From: an uncultured Oscillospiraceae bacterium
Lineage (GTDB): Bacteria > Bacillota > Clostridia > Oscillospirales > Ruminococcaceae
Direction of reading: 5' to 3'
DNA: 10,590 bases
Assembly: GCA_958403605.1 (NCBI GenBank)
Contig: CATXYA010000026.1
Span: 1 to 10,590, forward strand
Part shown: positions 6,220 through 10,590 of the stretch, piece by piece
How positions within the stretch are numbered: the stretch's first letter is position 1
How the letters are laid out: every line of letters starts with the position of its first letter
Program-made: the position numbers and the translations under genes
The notes under the pieces: generated by a model
Told to the model about the DNA's origin: nothing
What the model saw: the letters and a program-made list of their open reading frames with translations, nothing else
The model's database searches: none

Positions 6220-7314
6220 ATGGCAAAATTAAAGATCGGCTTTATCGGCTGCGGCGGTATCGCGGTGGACAAACACCTGCCCGCCATGGCGAAGCAGCAG
6301 GATGTGGAGCTGTACGCGTTCTGCGACATCATCGAAGAGCGCGCCCAGGACGCCGCGGCCCGCTTCGGCGTCCCCGGCGCCAAGGTGTTTACCGATTACC
6401 GCCGCCTCCTGGCGGACAAGGACATCGCCGCCGTACATGTGCTGACGCCCAACGTGCTGCACTGTGAGATCTCCTGCGCCGCCATGGAGGCGGGCAAGCA
6501 CGTAATGTGCGAAAAGCCCATGGCCGCCACGGCCGCCGACGCGCAAAAGATGATGGACACCATGCACCGCACGGGCAAGCTGCTCACCATCGGCTACCAG
6601 TACCGCCACATGGACAACAACAAGGCCATGAAGGCCTACGTGGACACGGGCGCGCTGGGCGATATCTATTACGCCGAGACCACGGCGCTGCGCCGCCGCG
6701 GCATCCCCACCTGGGGTGTGTTCACCAGCAAGCAGGACCAGGGCGGCGGCCCGCTGCTGGACATCGCCACCCACTCGCTGGACCTGACGCTGTGGATGAT
6801 GGACAACTACGAGGTGCAGAGCGTCACCGGCGTGTCCTTCGCCAAGATCGGCCCGGCCGCCAGCGTCAGCGAGATGGGCAATGATTTCGGCAACTGGGAC
6901 CCGAAAAAATATGATCTGGAGGATTCCGCCTTCGGCTTCGTGCGCATGAAAAACGGCGCGCTCATCAACCTGCGCTGCGCCTGGGCCATCAACATGATCC
7001 CCCCGCGCTCCAGTGTGGTGCTGTGCGGCACCAAGGGCGGTTTGGACTGTGAGGACGGCGTGCGCGCCAACCATGTGGTCGCCAACCGCCAGGTGGTGAC
7101 GGACATCAGCACGCGCGATCTATTCCGCCGCCCCATGGGCATCGACCGCAACCCCATCCTGATGCCCAACGACGCCGAGGCCACCCTGTGGGTGGACGCG
7201 CTGCTGGGCCGGGGCGAGCTGTTCGTCAAGCCGGAGCAGGCCTTTACCGTCACCCGCATCCTGGACGCCATCTACCGCTCCGCCGAGACCGGCGAGACCA
7301 TCGTCTTCGACTGA
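6220..7314 (+). CDS. Gfo/Idh/MocA family NAD(P)-dependent sugar oxidoreductase (paralog B)
   Basis: A 364-residue cytoplasmic dehydrogenase closely related to the leftward oxidoreductase at 4739-3621. The Rossmann motif is G10-C-G-G-I-A15, D36 ends beta-2, and the family E98-K99-P100 is intact. The C-terminal active-site segment reads G-P-L-L-D181-I-A-T-H185-S-L-D188, keeping the Asp and His but with Ala where paralog A has Gly. Both paralogs share the R-R-R-x-x-P-T-W-G-V-F stretch before this motif. The ATG at 6220 has AAGGA 8 nt upstream and gives the compact start MAKLKIG. It is 15 nt from the downstream epimerase gene, so they are co-transcribed. The paralogs diverge most after about residue 240, where the C-terminal sheet shapes the substrate pocket, suggesting different substrates or opposite steps (oxidation and later reduction). 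Confidence 0.95.
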   Translation: MAKLKIGFIGCGGIAVDKHLPAMAKQQDVELYAFCDIIEERAQDAAARFGVPGAKVFTDYRRLLADKDIAAVHVLTPNVLHCEISCAAMEAGKHVMCEKPMAATAADAQKMMDTMHRTGKLLTIGYQYRHMDNNKAMKAYVDTGALGDIYYAETTALRRRGIPTWGVFTSKQDQGGGPLLDIATHSLDLTLWMMDNYEVQSVTGVSFAKIGPAASVSEMGNDFGNWDPKKYDLEDSAFGFVRMKNGALINLRCAWAINMIPPRSSVVLCGTKGGLDCEDGVRANHVVANRQVVTDISTRDLFRRPMGIDRNPILMPNDAEATLWVDALLGRGELFVKPEQAFTVTRILDAIYRSAETGETIVFD

Positions 7315-7329
7315 CGCGGAGGGCGGCGG

Positions 7330-8556
7330 ATGGATACAAGAGAACGGCTGCTGGCCTTGCGCCGCCGGGCGCAGGACAACGCGCAGCACTGCATCTTCCC
7401 CTTTTGGGCCAGTGAATATCTGCTGGACAAGGAACACGGCGGCTTTTACGGGCGCGTGACGCTGGAGATGGAGCGGGACAACACCGCGCCCCGCTCCCTG
7501 GTGGTGACGGGGCGCATGGTGTACGCCTTTTCCCACGCCTATCTGGAATTCGGCGACGCGCTGTATTTAGAACGCGCCCGCGATGCCTTTACCTATTTGA
7601 TGGACCATTTTTATGACCGGGAATTCGGCGGCGCATTCAGCGCCGTCGATCAGTACGGCCAGTGTGTGGATGACGCAAAACCGCTGTACGCCGAGGCCTT
7701 TTTCGTGATGGCCTGCGCGGCCTATTTCCTGGCCGCGCGGGACCCGGAGGCCCGGCGTGCCGGGCTGGACATGTTTTCCCTGATCGAGACAAAGACAAAG
7801 CGCGGCCCGGGGGATTACCCCAACAATTGGGCGCGGGATTGGTCGCCTGCCGCGGCTGGTACCGGCATGGCCTTCCCCGCCGGGGCCGTCGTTTTCCCGC
7901 ATCATTTGTGCCAGGCGTATGAACAGCTGTACCGCGCCACCGGCGACGTGCGCATCAAGCCCGTGCTGGCCGAGATGGCCGGACAGCTGACGAGCCGGTT
8001 TTACGACGCGGAGCACCACTGCTTCTGCACGCTGCTGGACGCCGGGGGCGCCCGCCTGGGCACGCGCCAAAGCTACGGCCATGACTGTGAGCTGAGTTAT
8101 CTCGCCATGGACGTGGCGGAGCTTTGCGGCAGCCCGGCGCTGACGGCCCGTGTCAAAACCGTGTGCGAAGACGTGCTGCGCCAGGTATTGGCCGTGGGCT
8201 TCGACGACTGGCACAGCCTGTACAACGGCATCGACCTCGCCACGGGCGAGCGGGAGCAAAGCCATGTCTGGTGGGCGCAGGCCGAGGCCGTCACCGCCAT
8301 GCTGTTCGGCTATCAGCTCACGGGGGACGAGGCCTTCCTGTTGGCCTGTGAGGCGCAGCTGGACTACATCGAGCGCTACTTCGTCAACGAAAAAGACGGC
8401 GACTGGTACAACAACGTGGTGGTGGACGAAACGGGCCGCCATATCGTGGACGGCATGCACGGCTTCGACAAGCTGAACGGCGGCAAATGTCCCTTCCACA
8501 ATTCCCACATGTGCTTTGAGGTCATCCGCCGCACGGGCGAGCTGCTGGCACAATAA
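7330..8556 (+). CDS. AGE family epimerase/isomerase, cellobiose 2-epimerase-like
   Basis: A 408-residue protein of the N-acylglucosamine 2-epimerase superfamily, an (alpha/alpha)6 barrel acting in the cytoplasm; the length is normal for the family. H251 in S-Y-G-H-D-C-E and H390 in C-P-F-H-N correspond to the two catalytic histidines described for cellobiose 2-epimerase. The H-V-W-W-A-Q-A-E-A-V and D-W-Y-N-N-V segments are also typical. Such enzymes interconvert the reducing-end glucose of cellobiose or lactose and mannose; other members act on N-acetylglucosamine, free mannose/glucose or mannose/fructose. The start ATG has GGAGG 7 nt upstream and lies 15 nt after the oxidoreductase stop. With no phosphorylase or glycoside hydrolase in the window, the disaccharide preference is unproven. 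The superfamily is confident; the cellobiose assignment is moderate. Confidence 0.92.
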   Translation: MDTRERLLALRRRAQDNAQHCIFPFWASEYLLDKEHGGFYGRVTLEMERDNTAPRSLVVTGRMVYAFSHAYLEFGDALYLERARDAFTYLMDHFYDREFGGAFSAVDQYGQCVDDAKPLYAEAFFVMACAAYFLAARDPEARRAGLDMFSLIETKTKRGPGDYPNNWARDWSPAAAGTGMAFPAGAVVFPHHLCQAYEQLYRATGDVRIKPVLAEMAGQLTSRFYDAEHHCFCTLLDAGGARLGTRQSYGHDCELSYLAMDVAELCGSPALTARVKTVCEDVLRQVLAVGFDDWHSLYNGIDLATGEREQSHVWWAQAEAVTAMLFGYQLTGDEAFLLACEAQLDYIERYFVNEKDGDWYNNVVVDETGRHIVDGMHGFDKLNGGKCPFHNSHMCFEVIRRTGELLAQ

Positions 8557-8560
8557 CGAC

Positions 8561-8590
8561 GCCCGGCGGGGCAGCGCCCCGCCGGGCTTT
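8561..8590 (+). terminator. Perfect GC hairpin, intra-operon terminator or attenuator
   Basis: GCCCGGCGGGGC (8561-8572) and its exact reverse complement (8576-8587) form a 12-bp stem with a 3-nt AGC loop, followed by only TTT and then C. It starts 4 nt after the epimerase stop codon and ends just before the AGGAGG of the next gene. The short T-run makes it a weak intrinsic terminator. It more likely reduces downstream transcription or protects the 3' end of the upstream mRNA. Confidence 0.6.
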
Positions 8591-8603
8591 CAGGAGGTAA
8601 CAC

Positions 8604-9437
8604 ATGGAAAAAGTATACGTTCAAACGGCGTCCTTTTCCCGGGAGCTGCGGGCCGATTTTAGCGGCAGCCTGGAAAAGATCGCCCGGGCCGGGTATGACG
8701 GGCTGGAACTGTTCGACGGTATCTACGGCGGCTATTCGCCCAGCAGCCTCAAGGGATACCTGGCCTCTTTGGGGATGGAAGCCCTTGGCGCGCACGTGCG
8801 CATGGATCATTTTGAAGAGGAGCTTGCCTACCTGCCCGCCACGGGCTGCCGCTTTGCGGTGTGCCCCGGCCTGCATGTGGGCAGCCGTGACGAGGCCTAC
8901 CGCGCCGCCGAGCGGCTCAACGCGTGCGGCAAAGCCGCCAACGCCGCGGGGCTGCGCTTCGGCTACCACAACCACAACAACGATTTCGACCGTTACGGCG
9001 ACGAGACGGTCATCGACATCCTGATCCGCAATACCGACCCGGCATTGGTCATGTTTGAGCTGGACGCCGCCTGGGCCTGGCGCGCGGGCGTGGACGCGGC
9101 GGAGTTCGTCCGCCGCTACGCCGGGCGCTTCGAGCTCATCCACGTCAAGGAGACCTCCCGCGTCTACGGCCCGGAGGACGACTTCAAGGTTTTGTTTGCA
9201 GGCGCCCAGCGCGGCCCCGACGGCTTCCCCATTTTAAACGAGGAACAGCGGGCCCGCTTTGAGGAACACCGCAAGATCAACTGCAAGCTGGGCGACGGCA
9301 TCATCTGCATGCCTGCGCTGAAAGCGGCGGCCGATGCCCAGGGGGCGCGGGCGTACGTCGTGGAGCGCGAATACGGCTACACCGGCGACATCTTCACCTC
9401 GCTGGCCGAGGACTGCGCCTACCTGAAAACGTTGTGA
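8604..9437 (+). CDS. Sugar phosphate isomerase/epimerase family protein (TIM barrel, second copy)
   Basis: A 277-residue xylose-isomerase-like TIM-barrel protein. AGGAGG lies 6 nt before the ATG. Motifs in order are Y121-H-N-H124-N-N-D127-F (many relatives have Glu in place of D127), F-E152-L-D154-A-A-W157, H180-V-K182 and V-E254-R-E; these are the likely metal and substrate ligands. Between H-V-K and the L-G-D-G-I-I segment (229-234) lies a charged stretch of about 45 residues, longer than the short loop usual here, which may form a lid. It resembles the IolE/YcjR-type branch, acting on inositols or keto-sugars, and is only distantly similar to the isomerase at 3602-2682. The upstream hairpin suggests its expression is set apart from the preceding genes. 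It is 25 nt from the aldehyde dehydrogenase. Reaction unknown. Confidence 0.9.
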   Translation: MEKVYVQTASFSRELRADFSGSLEKIARAGYDGLELFDGIYGGYSPSSLKGYLASLGMEALGAHVRMDHFEEELAYLPATGCRFAVCPGLHVGSRDEAYRAAERLNACGKAANAAGLRFGYHNHNNDFDRYGDETVIDILIRNTDPALVMFELDAAWAWRAGVDAAEFVRRYAGRFELIHVKETSRVYGPEDDFKVLFAGAQRGPDGFPILNEEQRARFEEHRKINCKLGDGIICMPALKAAADAQGARAYVVEREYGYTGDIFTSLAEDCAYLKTL

Positions 9438-9462
9438 TCCACAAGATAAGGAGGGACTTTTT

Positions 9463-10590
9463 ATGAAAATGCTCATTGGCGGCCAGTGGGCCGACGCCTC
9501 CGACGGCGCGGTGCTGGACGTCATCGATCCCGCCACCGGCGCGCGGGTGGACACCGTGCCCGCCGCCACCCAGGCGGACGTGGACCGCGCCATCGCCCTG
9601 GCCGTGGAGGGCCAAAAGGAGTGGGCGGCCACGCCGCTGCGCCAAAAACTGGCGGTGCTGGAACGCTACGCCTGCCTGGCGCTGGAAAACAAAGAGCGCA
9701 TCGCCGCCGTGATGTGCCAGGAGGGCGGCAAGCCCATCCAGCAGTGCCGCGTGGAGGTGGAGGCCAACGCAGCCATCTTCCGCATTTACGCCTCCGCCGC
9801 CAACACCTTTTATGGCCACACCCTGCCGCTGAACGCCGAGGAGCGCTCCCAGGGCGATGTGGCGTTCACCCTGCACGAGCCCCTGGGCGTGTTCGCCTGC
9901 ATCGTGCCCTTCAACTATCCCTTTGAGCTGGCCGCGCACAAAACCGCCCCCATGCTGGCCGCGGGCAACAGCGTGGTGCTCAAGCCCGCCAGCAACACGC
10001 CCCGCAGCGCGCTGATCCTGTGCGAGCTGCTGCTGGAGGCGGGCCTGCCGAAAAACGCCATCGCCTGCGTCACCGGGGCGGGCGGCAAGGTGGGCCAATG
10101 GCTGACCACCGACCCGCGCGTGGCCGCCGTCAGCTTCACAGGCAGCACCCAGGTGGGCATCGAATTGGCAAAAAACTGCGCCTGCGGCCTGCGCCGCGTC
10201 TCGCTGGAGCTGGGCGGCAACGACCCGCTGCTCATCTTCGATGACTGTGACTTGGAGCTGGCCCTGCGCGAGGCCATCGGCGGGCGCATCGGCAACGCGG
10301 GCCAGACCTGCTGCGCCAGCAAACGCTTTTTGGTGCAGAACGGCATCCGCGCCGCCTTTACCGAAGCGTTGGTGCGGCGTTTGGAGGCCCTGACCATGGG
10401 CGACCCCAGCGACCCGGCGGTAGATCTGGGCCCTCTCGTCAGCGAGCAGGCGGCCCGGGAGGTGGAGCGGCAGATCGCCGGCGCCGTTGCCGCGGGCGCC
10501 GTGCTGCGCTGCGGCGGAAAGCGCCAAGGCGCCTACGTCCAGCCCACGGTGCTGGAGGTGACGCCGGACATGGACATCGCCCGTGATCTT
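9463..10590 (+). CDS. Aldehyde dehydrogenase family protein (C-terminus cut by window edge)
   Basis: Partial gene: 376 residues from the ATG at 9463 to the right edge, with about 100 expected residues missing. AAGGAGGG lies 7 nt before the start; an alternative in-frame ATG is two codons later. The NAD(P)-dependent aldehyde dehydrogenase signatures are N151 in V-P-F-N-Y-P-F, V-V-L-K-P-A-S (cofactor site), F-T-G-S-T, the general base E249 in L-E-L-G-G-N, and the nucleophile C283 in N-A-G-Q-T-C, followed directly by a second cysteine. The sequence style resembles semialdehyde, lactaldehyde or glycolaldehyde dehydrogenases, and the substrate cannot be narrowed from the part seen. In this operon it probably oxidises an aldehyde released from the sugar pathway to an acid. 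Confidence 0.93.
   Translation, partial: MKMLIGGQWADASDGAVLDVIDPATGARVDTVPAATQADVDRAIALAVEGQKEWAATPLRQKLAVLERYACLALENKERIAAVMCQEGGKPIQQCRVEVEANAAIFRIYASAANTFYGHTLPLNAEERSQGDVAFTLHEPLGVFACIVPFNYPFELAAHKTAPMLAAGNSVVLKPASNTPRSALILCELLLEAGLPKNAIACVTGAGGKVGQWLTTDPRVAAVSFTGSTQVGIELAKNCACGLRRVSLELGGNDPLLIFDDCDLELALREAIGGRIGNAGQTCCASKRFLVQNGIRAAFTEALVRRLEALTMGDPSDPAVDLGPLVSEQAAREVERQIAGAVAAGAVLRCGGKRQGAYVQPTVLEVTPDMDIARDL

Noticed and set aside
7567..8553. Minus-strand open frame opposite the 2-epimerase gene
   Set aside because: Antisense shadow of a gene with clear family motifs; no ribosome binding site and low-complexity His/Ala/Gly-rich translation.
9394..10527. Minus-strand open frame opposite the aldehyde dehydrogenase gene
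   Set aside because: Antisense to a frame with all aldehyde dehydrogenase signatures; no protein family recognised.

Overview
This window is a carbohydrate- or glycoside-processing locus from a high-GC bacterium. Strong AGGAGG-type ribosome binding sites, GTG starts, tightly packed genes and protein families common in gut Clostridia suggest a high-GC member of the Bacillota (Oscillospiraceae or Christensenellales type). That placement is inference. No rRNA, tRNA, CRISPR array or insertion sequence was recognised.

Layout: two divergent gene blocks leave a shared control region at about 4740-4989. Leftward (minus strand), in transcription order: a Gfo/Idh/MocA-family NAD(P)-dependent sugar oxidoreductase (4739-3621), a TIM-barrel sugar isomerase/epimerase of the AP-endonuclease-2 superfamily (3602-2682), a MATE-family membrane exporter (2634-1258), and a serine hydrolase of the beta-lactamase/esterase fold whose C-terminus is cut by the window edge (1210-1). 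Rightward (plus strand): an alpha/beta-hydrolase esterase with an N-terminal beta-sandwich domain (4990-6144), a second Gfo/Idh/MocA oxidoreductase (6220-7314), an N-acylglucosamine/cellobiose 2-epimerase family protein (7330-8556), a GC-rich perfect hairpin (8561-8587), a second TIM-barrel isomerase (8604-9437), and an aldehyde dehydrogenase cut by the right edge (9463-10590).

How the genes may work together: each block carries one oxidoreductase, one TIM-barrel isomerase and one esterase-like hydrolase. The two oxidoreductases are clear paralogs. A plausible reading is that esterases remove acyl groups from an imported glycoside, the oxidoreductases make a keto-sugar, the TIM-barrel enzymes isomerise or eliminate it, the 2-epimerase adjusts a disaccharide or free sugar, the aldehyde dehydrogenase oxidises an aldehyde product, and the MATE protein may export a released aglycone. 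The families and gene order are visible in the sequence; the substrate and pathway order are hypothesis. No glycoside hydrolase, sugar importer, sugar kinase or transcription factor lies inside the window.
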